Origin: Rathayibacter sp. VKM Ac-2754
GTDB taxonomy: Bacteria > Actinomycetota > Actinomycetes > Actinomycetales > Microbacteriaceae
Length of the DNA stretch: 64,000 bases
Assembly (NCBI RefSeq): GCF_009807095.1
Contig: NZ_WUCC01000001.1
Coordinates: 496,001 to 560,000 of the forward strand
Direction: 5' to 3'
How positions within the stretch are numbered: the first letter of the stretch is position 1; each line of letters begins with the position of its first letter. Positions 24,158-31,789 of the stretch are shown here, one piece after another. A program made the position numbers and the translations under genes. Under the pieces are notes generated by a model. That model saw only the letters and a program-made list of their open reading frames with translations, made no database searches and was not told the DNA's origin.

Positions 24158-24456
24158 CTCGACTTGGTGATGCCGGGCAGTTCGCCGCGGTGGGCCATGT
24201 CGCGGAAGCGGACACGCGAGATGCCGAACTTCGAGAGGTTGCCGCGGGGGCGTCCGTCGACGGCGTCGCGCGAGCGGACGCGGACGGGCGACGCGTTGCG
24301 GGGGAGCTTCTGGAGGCCGACGCGGGCCTCCTCGCGGCTCTCGTCGGTCCCGGCCGGGTCGACGAGGGCCTTCTTCAGCTCGAGGCGCTTGGCCGCGTAG
24401 CGGTCGACGACGATCTTTCGCTGCTCATTGCGGGCGATCTTGCTCTTCTTGGCCAT
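24151..24456 (-). CDS. rpsN: 30S ribosomal protein S14 (uS14), zinc-independent long form
   Basis: A 101-aa S14. The start is [13 protein letters not shown]; the C-terminal part is [25 protein letters not shown]...[27 protein letters not shown]. It has the long form and lacks the CxxC...CxxC zinc ribbon of the short form. It is third in the rpmB-rpmG-rpsN operon, two nt after the rpmG stop. It belongs to the small ribosomal subunit head. Confidence 0.97.
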   Translation of the reverse strand: MAKKSKIARNEQRKIVVDRYAAKRLELKKALVDPAGTDESREEARVGLQKLPRNASPVRVRSRDAVDGRPRGNLSKFGISRVRFRDMAHRGELPGITKSSW

Positions 24457-24458
24457 AC

Positions 24459-24626
24459 TTAGCGCTCCTCGCGGAAGTCGACGTGCTTGCGCACTACGGG
24501 GTCGTACTTCTTGAGCACGAGACGGTCGGGGTCGTTGCGGCGGTTCTTCTTGGTCACGTAGGTGTAACCGGTGCCTGCCGTCGAACGGAGCTTGATGATC
24601 GGACGGACGTCCTGCTGCTTGGCCAT
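24459..24626 (-). CDS. rpmG: 50S ribosomal protein L33 (bL33)
   Basis: A 55-aa protein, [20 protein letters not shown] then [35 protein letters not shown]. This is a complete L33 without Cys, the zinc-independent form. Its ATG overlaps the rpmB stop by one base (TAATG), and its stop is two nt from the rpsN ATG, so all three are translationally coupled. It belongs to the large ribosomal subunit near the E site. Confidence 0.96.
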   Translation of the reverse strand: MAKQQDVRPIIKLRSTAGTGYTYVTKKNRRNDPDRLVLKKYDPVVRKHVDFREER

Positions 24627-24862
24627 TAGATCTTCACCCCGCGAGCGAGAACATCCTTGACGACGGACTCGATGCCACGGGCGTCGATGACCTTGATGCC
24701 CTTGGCCGACAGCGTCAGGGTGACGTTACGGCGGAGCGAGGGGACGTAGTACGTCTTCTTCTGCACGTTCGGGTCGAAGCGGCGCTTGGTGCGCCGGTGC
24801 GAGTGCGAGATGGCGTGTCCGAAACCGGGAACGGCTCCGGTCACCTGGCAGACTGCTGCCAT
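24626..24862 (-). CDS. rpmB: 50S ribosomal protein L28 (bL28)
   Basis: A 78-aa protein from ATG 24862, preceded by GGAGG. The start [39 protein letters not shown] is L28. The first zinc pair of C+ forms (CxxC) is CQVT here, so it is zinc-independent. It is first of the rpmB-rpmG-rpsN set. No AT-rich Zur box was found within 150 bp upstream. A perfect palindrome GCGTGCA-GA-TGCACGC (24990-25005) lies 128 bp upstream. Confidence 0.96.
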   Translation of the reverse strand: MAAVCQVTGAVPGFGHAISHSHRRTKRRFDPNVQKKTYYVPSLRRNVTLTLSAKGIKVIDARGIESVVKDVLARGVKI

Positions 24863-25130
24863 GGTTTCCTCCATGTGTGATTACCGTGGGCCACGCGCGG
24901 CACGAGGCCTCGCCCGACCCACCCAAGGTCACTTGTCGGCGCACCGCCCGCCCGCGACGGGAATCCCGTCGAGAAGGCAGCACGCAAGCGCGTGCAGATG
25001 CACGCAACCTCAGTAGCTTAGGCGACGGCCGATGCCGCCGCAAGGAGCGCCGCGTTGCACGGTGCGCCTGCGCCCCGCTACGGTCACCGGGGATGCGCCC
25101 GGGGGGTTCGGGCGCCGCAAGGGGGACACT

Positions 25131-25949
25131 GTGGAGCGGATGAGGCGGCGCGCGCTGCTGCTGGGGATCGCGTCCGCCGCGGTGGCACTGACCGGATGCA
25201 CGTCGGAGCCCGTGACGGAGACGGCCGCGACGCCTCCGGCACCCACTCCGACCGCGACCCCGACGCCCCCTCCCCCGCCGCGCCCGACACCGTCGATCAC
25301 CGCCGCCGCCGCGCCGGTGCGCGCCCGCGTCCCCCTGCCCGAGGGCACCATCACCGAGCTGCCCGGCGACGGGAACCTGCTCGCGTGGACCGTCGACGAC
25401 GGCTCCGACACCGAGGTCGTGGCCGCCTACGCGCAGTTCGCGAGGGACACCGGGACGCGGCTGACGTTCTTCCTCAACGGGCAGTACGACTCCTGGACGA
25501 CCTGCGCGCCCGCGGTAGCGCCGCTGGTCGAGTCGGGTCAGGTGCAGCTCGCGAACCACACCTGGTCGCACGCCGACCTCACGACGCTGTCGGCCGACGG
25601 GATCCAGGAGGAGCTCGGCCGGAACGGCGAGTTCATCCGCGCGACCTACGGGGTCGAGGCCGCACCCTTCTACCGTCCGCCGTTCGGCTACACCGACCAG
25701 GCCAGCCGCGCCGCCGCCGCCGGCATCGGCTACACGGCGACGACGCTCTGGTACGGGTCGCTGTCGGACTCGGGACGGATCACCCCGGAGCAGGTGCTCG
25801 ACTTCGCCGACCAGTGGTTCCTGCCGCAGCACATCGTGATCGGGCACGCGAACTTCGATCCCGTCACGCAGGTCTACGCGCAGCTGGTCGACATCCTCCG
25901 CGCGCGATCGCTCGAGACCGTCACCCTCCGCGACGTCTTCGCCGTCTGA
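25131..25949 (+). CDS. Polysaccharide deacetylase lipoprotein (NodB domain)
   Basis: An exported protein of about 272 aa. The N-terminus MRRRALLLGIASAAVALTGC gives a lipobox (LTGC), followed by a Pro/Thr-rich wall-spanning linker (about 30-60). The NodB domain has WTVDDGSD (first motif, Asp pair), NHTWSHADL (HxxxH metal motif), YRPPFGYTD and IVIGHANFD. These residues bind a divalent metal in CE4 deacetylases. Likely substrate: peptidoglycan or another surface glycan. GTG 25131 (AAGGGGGA) or ATG 25140 are possible starts. Confidence 0.87.
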   Translation: MERMRRRALLLGIASAAVALTGCTSEPVTETAATPPAPTPTATPTPPPPPRPTPSITAAAAPVRARVPLPEGTITELPGDGNLLAWTVDDGSDTEVVAAYAQFARDTGTRLTFFLNGQYDSWTTCAPAVAPLVESGQVQLANHTWSHADLTTLSADGIQEELGRNGEFIRATYGVEAAPFYRPPFGYTDQASRAAAAGIGYTATTLWYGSLSDSGRITPEQVLDFADQWFLPQHIVIGHANFDPVTQVYAQLVDILRARSLETVTLRDVFAV

Positions 25950-26024
25950 CCTGCTCCGCGAGACGCCGCTCCGGCACGCCTGTCGCGGCGCGCCCTCCGC
26001 CCGGGCAGAGCCTCGCGGGGGCGG

Positions 26025-26900
26025 TCAGCGGAGGGTCGCGCGGGCGGCGGCGGTGATCGCGGCCGCGACGCGCTCGAGGCTCGGAGTGCGCAGCGCCCAC
26101 TGCTGCCAGTAGAGGGGGACGTCGACGGGGGCGCCGCCGAGCGCGACCAGTCCTGGCGCGCCGACGGGGGCCTGCAGCTCGGGCAGCATCCCCCAGCCCA
26201 GGCCGAGCCGGACGGCCGCCTCGAAGTCGGTGGAGCCCGGCACGCGGTGCTGCGGCGGCAGCGCCTCGACCCCGTTCGCCTGCAGGAACCGCTCCTGCAG
26301 GCGGTCCTTCTCGTCGAAGACGACGGCCGGCGCGAGGTCGAGGGCCGCGAGGTCTCCGGAGGGGAACCAGCGCTGGGCGAACGCCGGCGCGGCCATCGCG
26401 CGGTACCGCATCACCCCGAGCGGCGTGACGGTGCAGCCGAGGACCGCCTCCGCCTCCGCGGTGACCGCGGCGAGCACGGTGCCGTCGCGGAGGAAGCCCG
26501 CGGTGTGCTCCTGGTCCTCGCGGTGCAGCTCGAAGACGACGTCGGGCACGCCCGCGAGCGCCGGCAGCACCCAGGTCGCGAGGGAGTCGGCGTTCACCGC
26601 GAGCGGGACGGGGACCGGACCCGCGGCGTGCGCCCCGCCATCGAGGGCTCGCACCGCGTCCTCGGCGAGGAGCTCGATCTGGCGCGCGAGGCGGAGCAGC
26701 CCGGCACCCGCCTCCGTCGCCACGACCGGCCGCGACCGCACGAGCAGCACCCGGCCGGCCGCCGACTCGAGCGCCTTGATCCGCTGGCTGAGCGCCGAGG
26801 GCGTGATGTGCAGCGCCCGGGCGGCCGCGTCGAAGGAGCCGTGCCGGACGGCGGCGGCCAGTGCGCGCAGGCGGGAGAGGTCGAGATCGTCGGTGAGCAT
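26025..26900 (-). CDS. lysG: LysR-family regulator of lysine/arginine export (LysG/ArgP-like)
   Basis: A 291-aa LTTR. The HTH is LSRLRALAAAVRHGSFDAAARALHITPSALSQRIKALESAAGRVLLVRSRP, and the effector domain has NADSLATWVLPALAGVPDVVFELHREDQEHTAGFLRDGTVLAAVT, the ArgP/LysG pattern. It is divergent from lysE with a 68-bp gap, the classic LysG-LysE arrangement in which basic amino acids activate exporter transcription. A CAGT-N12-ACTG inverted repeat at 26901-26920 abuts its start and is a candidate binding site. Confidence 0.92.
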   Translation of the reverse strand: MLTDDLDLSRLRALAAAVRHGSFDAAARALHITPSALSQRIKALESAAGRVLLVRSRPVVATEAGAGLLRLARQIELLAEDAVRALDGGAHAAGPVPVPLAVNADSLATWVLPALAGVPDVVFELHREDQEHTAGFLRDGTVLAAVTAEAEAVLGCTVTPLGVMRYRAMAAPAFAQRWFPSGDLAALDLAPAVVFDEKDRLQERFLQANGVEALPPQHRVPGSTDFEAAVRLGLGWGMLPELQAPVGAPGLVALGGAPVDVPLYWQQWALRTPSLERVAAAITAAARATLR

Positions 26901-26968
26901 CAGTTCTGCTTACGCTACTGAAGGAGCATGAGCTGGTCTACAGACGGTGACGCCCGTACCGTCGAGCC

Positions 26969-27577
26969 GTGTCCTCCCTCCTCGCCGCCGTGTCCGGCCT
27001 CGGCTTCGGCCTCTCGCTCATCATCGCCATCGGCGCGCAGAACGCCTTCGTGCTGCGGCAGGGCCTGCGGCGCGAGCACGTGCTCGCCGTCGTCGCGATC
27101 TGCGCCCTCGCCGACGCGACGCTGATCATCGTCGGCATCGCGGGGATCGGAGCGGTGCTCGAGTCGGCGCCCTGGCTCCTCGTGGTCATCCGCTGGGGCG
27201 GGATCCTCTTCCTCCTGGCCTACGCGTTCCTCGCGGCGAAGCGGGCGCTTCGGCCGGGCGTCCTCGAGGGCGATCCGGCGGGCGCCTCCACGTCGCTCCG
27301 CACCGCGATCGGGACCTGCCTGGCGCTGACGCTGCTCAACCCGCACGTGTACCTCGACACCGTGGTGCTGCTCGGCTCGGTCGCGAACACGCACGGCGAC
27401 GAGCGCTGGTGGTTCGGCGCCGGCGCGGCGCTCGGCAGCGTGCTCTGGTTCACGGCGCTGGGCGTCGGGGCGCGGGCGCTGCGACCGCTGTTCCGGAGTC
27501 GCGGGGCCTGGCGGGTGCTCGACGCGGGGGTCGCCGTGGTCATGGTGGTGCTGGCGGTGTCGCTCGCGCTGAGCTGA
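26969..27577 (+). CDS. lysE: LysE/ArgO basic amino acid exporter
   Basis: A 202-aa membrane protein with five to six helices. The start GFGLSLIIAIGAQNAFVLRQGLRREHVL is the LysE signature, with ALTLLNPHVYLDTVVLLGSVA in the second half. It exports L-lysine and/or L-arginine. The start is GTG 26969, with no ribosome site visible. A -10-like TACCGT at 26957-26962 would place transcription start at or next to the GTG, so a leaderless mRNA is possible. Regulated by the divergent LysG. Confidence 0.93.
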   Translation: MSSLLAAVSGLGFGLSLIIAIGAQNAFVLRQGLRREHVLAVVAICALADATLIIVGIAGIGAVLESAPWLLVVIRWGGILFLLAYAFLAAKRALRPGVLEGDPAGASTSLRTAIGTCLALTLLNPHVYLDTVVLLGSVANTHGDERWWFGAGAALGSVLWFTALGVGARALRPLFRSRGAWRVLDAGVAVVMVVLAVSLALS

Positions 27578-27633
27578 GCACAGGAGGGCTGCACGAGGCC
27601 CGGGCGCGCGGTCGCCGGGCTCGTGAGCGCGGC

Positions 27634-28251
27634 TCAGGCGCGCAGCGACCGGCTCGTGAGGATCCAGACGAGACCGACCGCGACCAGCGAGAGCGACTCG
27701 GCGACCGAGGCGATCGCGAACAGCGCGAAGAGCACCTCCTGCGACGGGACCGCGACGAAGAGTCCGGGGATCGACGTGAGGACGCCGCCGAGCACGTGCA
27801 CGGCGAGCGCCACGATCGCTGCGACGACCGCGCGAGGCGGGACGGAACGGGAGGCGGCGAGCGCCGCGAGGGCGAGGGCCGCCGCGACGACGGACAGCGC
27901 GAGGATCACGCCGGAGAGCCCCGACGAGCCGACCATGAGGCCGAGGGAGCCGCTCACCCGAGTGAGCAGTCGGACGACCGGTCCGAGCACCAGCAGCACG
28001 GCGAACGCGACCAGGGCCGCTCGCCCGCGACGGCCGACCAGGCCGCCCTCGGCGTCGGCGCCCCGGGCGAGGACGACCGCGGCCGAGCCGAGGAGCCCTG
28101 CGAGCAGGATCGGAGCGACCCGGCCGGCGCCGACGAGGCCCAGCGGCATGAAGGAGAGCACGATCTCGAGGAGCCCTCTGACTCCCACGAGGACTCCGGC
28201 GAGGCGCAGCGTCGCTCCGCGCGAACGGACGGATGGTCTGGGTGCAGTCAT
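27634..28251 (-). CDS. Hypothetical multi-pass membrane protein, 205 aa
   Basis: About six hydrophobic segments between residues 15 and 200, with few charged residues, GLVGRRGRAALVAFAVLLVLGPVVRLLTRV in the middle and a C-terminal SLVAVGLVWILTSRSLRA. It resembles four-to-six-helix actinobacterial proteins of unknown function. No motif allows a specific call. It is monocistronic, between the lysE end and the divergent gntR. Confidence 0.65.
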   Translation of the reverse strand: MTAPRPSVRSRGATLRLAGVLVGVRGLLEIVLSFMPLGLVGAGRVAPILLAGLLGSAAVVLARGADAEGGLVGRRGRAALVAFAVLLVLGPVVRLLTRVSGSLGLMVGSSGLSGVILALSVVAAALALAALAASRSVPPRAVVAAIVALAVHVLGGVLTSIPGLFVAVPSQEVLFALFAIASVAESLSLVAVGLVWILTSRSLRA

Positions 28252-28324
28252 GCGAGCCCTCCCCCGGGGTCGGCGGCCACGCTACCCGACACGCGTGGAT
28301 CTGGTGCTGGTGCAGTTGTTCTAC

Positions 28325-28330
28325 TAACAT
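28325..28330 (+). promoter_or_regulatory. -10 element placing a leaderless start for gntR
   Basis: TAACAT (28325-28330) lies seven nt before the ATG at 28338, the distance from a -10 hexamer to +1. There is no ribosome site between. The surrounding AT-rich GTTGTTCTACTAACATTGC is unusual for this GC-rich window and may also hold the GntR operator. Confidence 0.45.
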
Positions 28331-28337
28331 TGCAAAC

Positions 28338-28691
28338 ATGTTGTTCCGCGTCGACCACTCCTCGCCGCGCTCCCTCGCCGACCAGCTCGAGACGCAGGTG
28401 CGCACCGCCGTCGCCGCCGGCACGCTCTCGGCGGGCGACCGCCTGCCTCCGGCCCGCGAGCTCGCCGACTCGCTCGGCATCAACATGCACACCGTGCTGC
28501 GGGCCTACGGCTCTCTGCGCGACGACGGCATCATCCAGATGCGGCGCGGCCGGGGCGCGTGGGTGACGGAGTCGGCCGGCCCGGGCCTCGTGCGCGTCAC
28601 CGCCCTGGTCGACCAGCTGCTCGCAGAGGCCCGCCGCAGCGGGATCAGCTCCGCCGACCTCGTCCGCCTGATCGAGAGGACCACCCCATGA
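28338..28691 (+). CDS. GntR-family regulator, YtrA subfamily
   Basis: A 117-aa protein. The winged HTH is SLADQLETQVRTAVAAGTLSAGDRLPPARELADSLGINMHTVLRAYGSLRDDGIIQMRRGRGAWV, and a short C-terminal helix region replaces a ligand domain, as in YtrA-type regulators. Its TGA overlaps the next ATG (ATGA), so it is cotranscribed with the DUF1648 membrane gene, which is a usual YtrA-type arrangement. The likely role is autoregulation of this operon. Confidence 0.9.
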   Translation: MLFRVDHSSPRSLADQLETQVRTAVAAGTLSAGDRLPPARELADSLGINMHTVLRAYGSLRDDGIIQMRRGRGAWVTESAGPGLVRVTALVDQLLAEARRSGISSADLVRLIERTTP

Positions 28692-29461
28692 CCGCTCAGC
28701 TCCGGAGCCGGCTCGCCGCCGCCTCCCTCCTGCTCCCCGCCCTCGGCGTCGTCGCCTCGAAGATCGCGCTGGCCGACCGACTCCCCGAGACCCTCGCCTC
28801 GCACTGGTCGGACACCGGCGCGGCCGACGACACGATGACTCTCGGCGCGACGCTCGCCCTGTCACTCGTGATGGCGGGCGCGGCCGCCCTCGCGGGGATC
28901 GTGCTCGTCGCGCTCGGCCGAGCACACCGCCTCGTCCTCGGCACCGCGGGTCTCGTCGCCGGACTCGGGGCGGCGACCTGGGCGACCTCGGTCGGCACGA
29001 CCCTGTCGGCCGGATCGGCCGAGGGCGCGGTGCTCGGGCCGTGGCTGCTCGTCCTGCTGGGCGGGAGCCTGTACGCCGTCGTGCCCGCCCTGATCGCTCC
29101 GCCCACCACCCGCGAGCCCCGCGCAGCCGTCGAGCGCCTCCCGCTCGGCAGCTCCGAGACGGGCGCCTGGTCGTCGACGATCACCGGCCGCGTCTTCGCG
29201 CTGGTCGGCGTCGCGCTCATCGGCTCGGCCGTGCTCGCCACGTCGACCCTGCTGGCCGAGGGGGCCGTCGGACCGGCTGTCGCCATGGCGGTGGTGCTCG
29301 GCGGCAGCGCGATCGTCGTCCTCGCCTTCACCCGCCTCCGGGTGACTGCCGACCGCCGAGGTCTCCGGGTCACGTCGCGGGTGCTCGGCATCCCGCTCCG
29401 CCGCATCCCGCTGGCCGACATCGCCTCGGCGAGCACGGCGCACCTCCGCCCGGCGGAGTGA
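28688..29461 (+). CDS. DUF1648-domain membrane protein, truncated by an in-frame TGA
   Basis: A 257-aa open frame. The N-terminal DUF1648 region (ADRLPETLASHWSDTGAADD, helix pairs to about 145) precedes a region with ITGRVFALVGVALIGSAV, two further helices and a PH-like start VTADRRGLRVTSRVLGIPLRRIPLADIASASTAHLRPAE. Family members continue with a WGGWGYR-type segment. Here the frame stops at TGA 29459-29461, and the expected continuation GGWGYRMTPGRSALIL follows in the same frame. The stop therefore looks like a TGG-to-TGA change or a sequencing error. Confidence 0.8.
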   Translation: MTAQLRSRLAAASLLLPALGVVASKIALADRLPETLASHWSDTGAADDTMTLGATLALSLVMAGAAALAGIVLVALGRAHRLVLGTAGLVAGLGAATWATSVGTTLSAGSAEGAVLGPWLLVLLGGSLYAVVPALIAPPTTREPRAAVERLPLGSSETGAWSSTITGRVFALVGVALIGSAVLATSTLLAEGAVGPAVAMAVVLGGSAIVVLAFTRLRVTADRRGLRVTSRVLGIPLRRIPLADIASASTAHLRPAE

Positions 29462-29623
29462 GGCGGCTGGGGCTACCGGATGACGCCCGGCCGCTCCGCG
29501 CTGATCCTCGCGGCCGGCCCCGGTCTCGTGATCACCACGGCGAACCAGCGCGAGTTCGCGATCAGCCTGCGCGACCCCGAGACGCCGGCGGCCCTGCTGG
29601 AGACGCTGCGGGCGCGGGGCTGA
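29459..29623 (+). pseudogene. In-frame continuation of the DUF1648 gene after the premature stop
   Basis: After TGA 29459-29461 the same frame encodes GGWGYRMTPGRSALILAAGP and then GLVITTANQREFAISLRDPE plus a C-terminal helix, ending at TGA 29621-29623. This is the expected C-terminal PH-like part of DUF1648/YdbT-like proteins. The full ancestral gene would be 28688-29623 (311 codons). Confidence 0.7.
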
Positions 29624-29654
29624 GCTGCACCGGCCGACCCTCGTCTCCCGGATC

Positions 29655-29725
29655 CCTCAGCAGATCCGGCTTCTGCCCCGGCCTTCTGACGGTCGTGGAT
29701 CTTCGCGGGCTGCTCGATCAGCAGG
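29655..29725. repeat. Dispersed palindromic repeat, degenerate right half (copy G)
   Basis: CCTCAGCAGATCCGGCTTCTG, then CTTCTGACGGTCGTGGATCTTCGCGGGCTGCTCGATCAGCAG, match the right portion of the full elements, but the left CTGGTCGAG arm and the CGATACGCCC word are missing. It occupies part of the gap 29624-29773; nothing else is seen there. Confidence 0.7.
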
Positions 29726-29773
29726 GGGGGTGCCACTCAGAAGAAGCAGCTTCCCCCAGGAGGCCGCGCGGCC

Positions 29774-30463
29774 TCAGCTCTCGACGACCGGCAGCTCGGC
29801 GACGGCGACCGTCGCGCCCGACTCGTCGGTGATCTCGATCGCGGACACCGACTCGCGCAGCACGGCGGCGTTCATCTCGCAGTCGATCTCGACCTCGCTG
29901 CCGAGGAACGAGCCGGAGGACAGCCGCTCCCCCGCGTCGGTGACGAGGACGAGGTCGTAGCTCTCGCCGACGTCGAAGCCGCTCGCCCGCAGCAGCGTCT
30001 CGGTGCCCCAGGTGTGCGCGATCAGCGACCCGTCGAGCTCGATCCCGTCGGGAGCGCCGTCGAAGGCGATGGTCTCGACCGCCCCGAGATCGCCGGGCGC
30101 GCCCTCGACGGGGCGGTCGCCGAGCACGTGCAGGGCCGAGCCGCCGACGGCGCCCACCGCGAGGCAGGCCGCCGCGGCGCCGATCAGCAGGGCGCTGCGA
30201 CCGCGGGCGATCGGGGCGACGCCGGCGATGCTCTGGATGCGCCGGCGCAGGTCGTCCGACGGTGCCGCCTCGTCCCACCCGCGGACCCGGCGGAGATCGG
30301 CGAGCACGACTCCGAAGCCCGCGAGCTCGCGGTCGATGCTCGGGTCGGCGGCGCGCAGCCGGTCGAGCTCCGCGCCCTCGCTCGGAGACAGCTCACCGGC
30401 GAGGGCCGCGGCGATCAGCTCCTCCCGCCGCCCGCCCTCGCGGGGGTCGTCGGTGTCGGTCAT
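29774..30463 (-). CDS. Anti-sigma-K-type factor (RskA-like)
   Basis: A 229-aa single-pass membrane protein. The cytoplasmic N-terminus has EELIAAALAGELSPSEGAELDRLRAADPSIDREL, an anti-sigma domain without the HxxxCxxC zinc motif, and the membrane helix is at about 90-110 (ALLIGAAAACLAVGAVGGSAL). The external C-terminal RskA domain has AHTWGTETLLRASGFDVGESYDLVLVTDAGERLSSGSFLG. Its ATG overlaps the sigma gene stop by 4 nt. It should hold the cognate sigma at the membrane and release it on proteolysis. Confidence 0.88.
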   Translation of the reverse strand: MTDTDDPREGGRREELIAAALAGELSPSEGAELDRLRAADPSIDRELAGFGVVLADLRRVRGWDEAAPSDDLRRRIQSIAGVAPIARGRSALLIGAAAACLAVGAVGGSALHVLGDRPVEGAPGDLGAVETIAFDGAPDGIELDGSLIAHTWGTETLLRASGFDVGESYDLVLVTDAGERLSSGSFLGSEVEIDCEMNAAVLRESVSAIEITDESGATVAVAELPVVES

Positions 30464-31011
30464 GATGACTCCTCGGCGGTCGTCTCGGCGTCCGCGAGAT
30501 GCTCGCGGAGCGCACGCAGGGCGTAGAAGGTGCGGGTGCGCAGGGTCGCGATCGGCACGCCGGTCGTCGCGGAGACCTCGGCGTAGCTCTCGCCGCGCAC
30601 GTGCACGGCGATCACGACCGCGCGGTGCTCGACGCTCAGCCGCGCGAGCGCCTCGAGCATCATCAGCGGAACGAGCGGATCGGCCTCGCCGCCGGGCAGG
30701 TCCTCGAGGACCTCCGCGGCGACCAGGCGAGGGAGCCGCTGCACCGAGCGGTGCACGTCGATCACGACGTTCCGGGCGATGGCGAACAGCCAGGTCCGCA
30801 GGCTCGCGCGCTCGGCCGAGTAGCCGTCCCGTGCGCGCCAGGCGCGGAGGAACGTCTCCTGCACGCAGTCCTCCGCGAGCTGCCGGTCGCGCAGCGCGTT
30901 GATCGCGAAGCCGAGCAGGGCGGCGCCGTGCTCGTCGAAGGCGGCGGAGAGGTCGAACGGGGCGGACGGGCCGAGGCGCGTCCGGCGGCGCCGCGGGTCG
31001 GGCTGGGTCAC
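30460..31011 (-). CDS. ECF RNA polymerase sigma factor (SigK/SigL-like)
   Basis: A 183-aa sigma factor. Region 2 is LLGFAINALRDRQLAEDCVQETFLRAWRARDGY...LRTWLFAIARNVVIDVHR, and region 4 is LARLSVEHRAVVIAVHVRGESYAEVSATTGVPIATLRTRTFYALRALREHL. GTG 31011 follows GAGAGGGG; an in-frame GTG at 31074 would add 21 residues without domain sequence. It is cotranscribed with the RskA-like gene. Such pairs commonly autoregulate, but no clear -35/-10 was identified in the 345-bp gap upstream. Confidence 0.9.
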   Translation of the reverse strand: MTQPDPRRRRTRLGPSAPFDLSAAFDEHGAALLGFAINALRDRQLAEDCVQETFLRAWRARDGYSAERASLRTWLFAIARNVVIDVHRSVQRLPRLVAAEVLEDLPGGEADPLVPLMMLEALARLSVEHRAVVIAVHVRGESYAEVSATTGVPIATLRTRTFYALRALREHLADAETTAEESS

Positions 31012-31227
31012 GGCCGGCCCCTCTCGTCGTCGCCTCGTCGCCACGGGCGCGATCATCGCCGGTGCTGTCACCACTGCGCCCTCCTCGTCGGAACCGGCGG
31101 TCCGTCATCAGGGAGTACGAGCGCGCGGCCCCTCCCGTTCACCACAGGGGCAGTCCCACGATCCTATGAAGGAAATCTCAGATCGCTCTGAACGCGCGGA
31201 GCGTCATCGCGTCCCGCGTCCGAGCCG

Positions 31228-31360
31228 CGGATCGATCCGTCGGAGAAGACCCGTGCGATCGATCCGCACGGGTCGTCTTCGACGGATCGATCGCTAGGGT
31301 CTGTTGAACAAGATCCCACGTGCTCCGTTCGTCGGCGGTCTCTTGTTCAACAAGCCCTAG
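31228..31360. repeat. Two abutting long palindromes between sigma and arsC genes
   Basis: Palindrome 1 (31228-31293) has arms CGGATCGATCCGTCGGAGAA... and ...TTCGACGGATCGATCG of about 30 nt with few mismatches. Palindrome 2 (31294-31360) starts CTAGGG and ends CCCTAG, with TGTTGAACAAGA / TCTTGTTCAACA inside. The right CTAG contains the arsC stop codon. They occupy the arsC-proximal half of the 345-bp gap 31012-31356; the other half should carry the sigma-operon promoter. Confidence 0.75.
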
Positions 31361-31764
31361 AGGCGCGAGCGGAGGTCGTGCACCCGCGAGCGGATGTCGT
31401 CGCGCACCAGCCGCATCCGCTCCATCCCCTCGATGCCGCGCTCGGAGGGCTCGTCGGTGATCCAGGTCTCGTAGCGCGGACCGGGCACCTCGGTGACCGA
31501 CGCCTCCGCGCCGAGGACGACCACGACATCCGCCGCCCGCAGCATCTCGTCGGTCAGCGCCTTCGGGTGCTCGTCGCCGAGGTCGATGCCCAGCTCCGTC
31601 AGCGACTCGACCGACTGGGCGTTCAGCGCCTCCCCGGGCGCCGTGCCCGCCGAGACGACCACGACCTCGTCGCCGGCCAGATCACGGAGGAGGGCGGCGG
31701 CCAGCTGCGACTTGCCGCCGTTCTTGCGGCAGACGAACAGGACGTGCGGGAGGGAGTCGCTCAT
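31357..31764 (-). CDS. arsC: Arsenate-mycothiol transferase / low-MW phosphatase-fold arsenate reductase
   Basis: A 135-aa LMW-PTP-fold protein. The catalytic loop VCRKNGGKSQLAAAL has nucleophile C12. The usual CX5R Arg is Lys (K18), as in actinobacterial ArsC1/2-type enzymes. The C-terminal TDEPSERGIEGMERMRLVRDDIRSRVHDL closely matches Corynebacterium mycothiol-dependent arsenate reductase. It forms an arsenate-mycothiol adduct that mycoredoxin reduces. No arsR or arsenite pump gene is adjacent. ATG 31764 is used. Confidence 0.85.
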   Translation of the reverse strand: MSDSLPHVLFVCRKNGGKSQLAAALLRDLAGDEVVVVSAGTAPGEALNAQSVESLTELGIDLGDEHPKALTDEMLRAADVVVVLGAEASVTEVPGPRYETWITDEPSERGIEGMERMRLVRDDIRSRVHDLRSRL

Positions 31765-31789
31765 GCGCCACACCGTACCGGCGCGCGCG

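Noticed and set aside
24863-25030. Zur box upstream of rpmB
   Set aside because: No AT-rich palindrome of the TGAAAATGATTTTCA type is present. The only palindrome is GC-rich and far upstream.
29459-29461. TGA read as selenocysteine
   Set aside because: The expected residue is Trp, not Cys. There is no obvious SECIS hairpin and the family is not redox-active.
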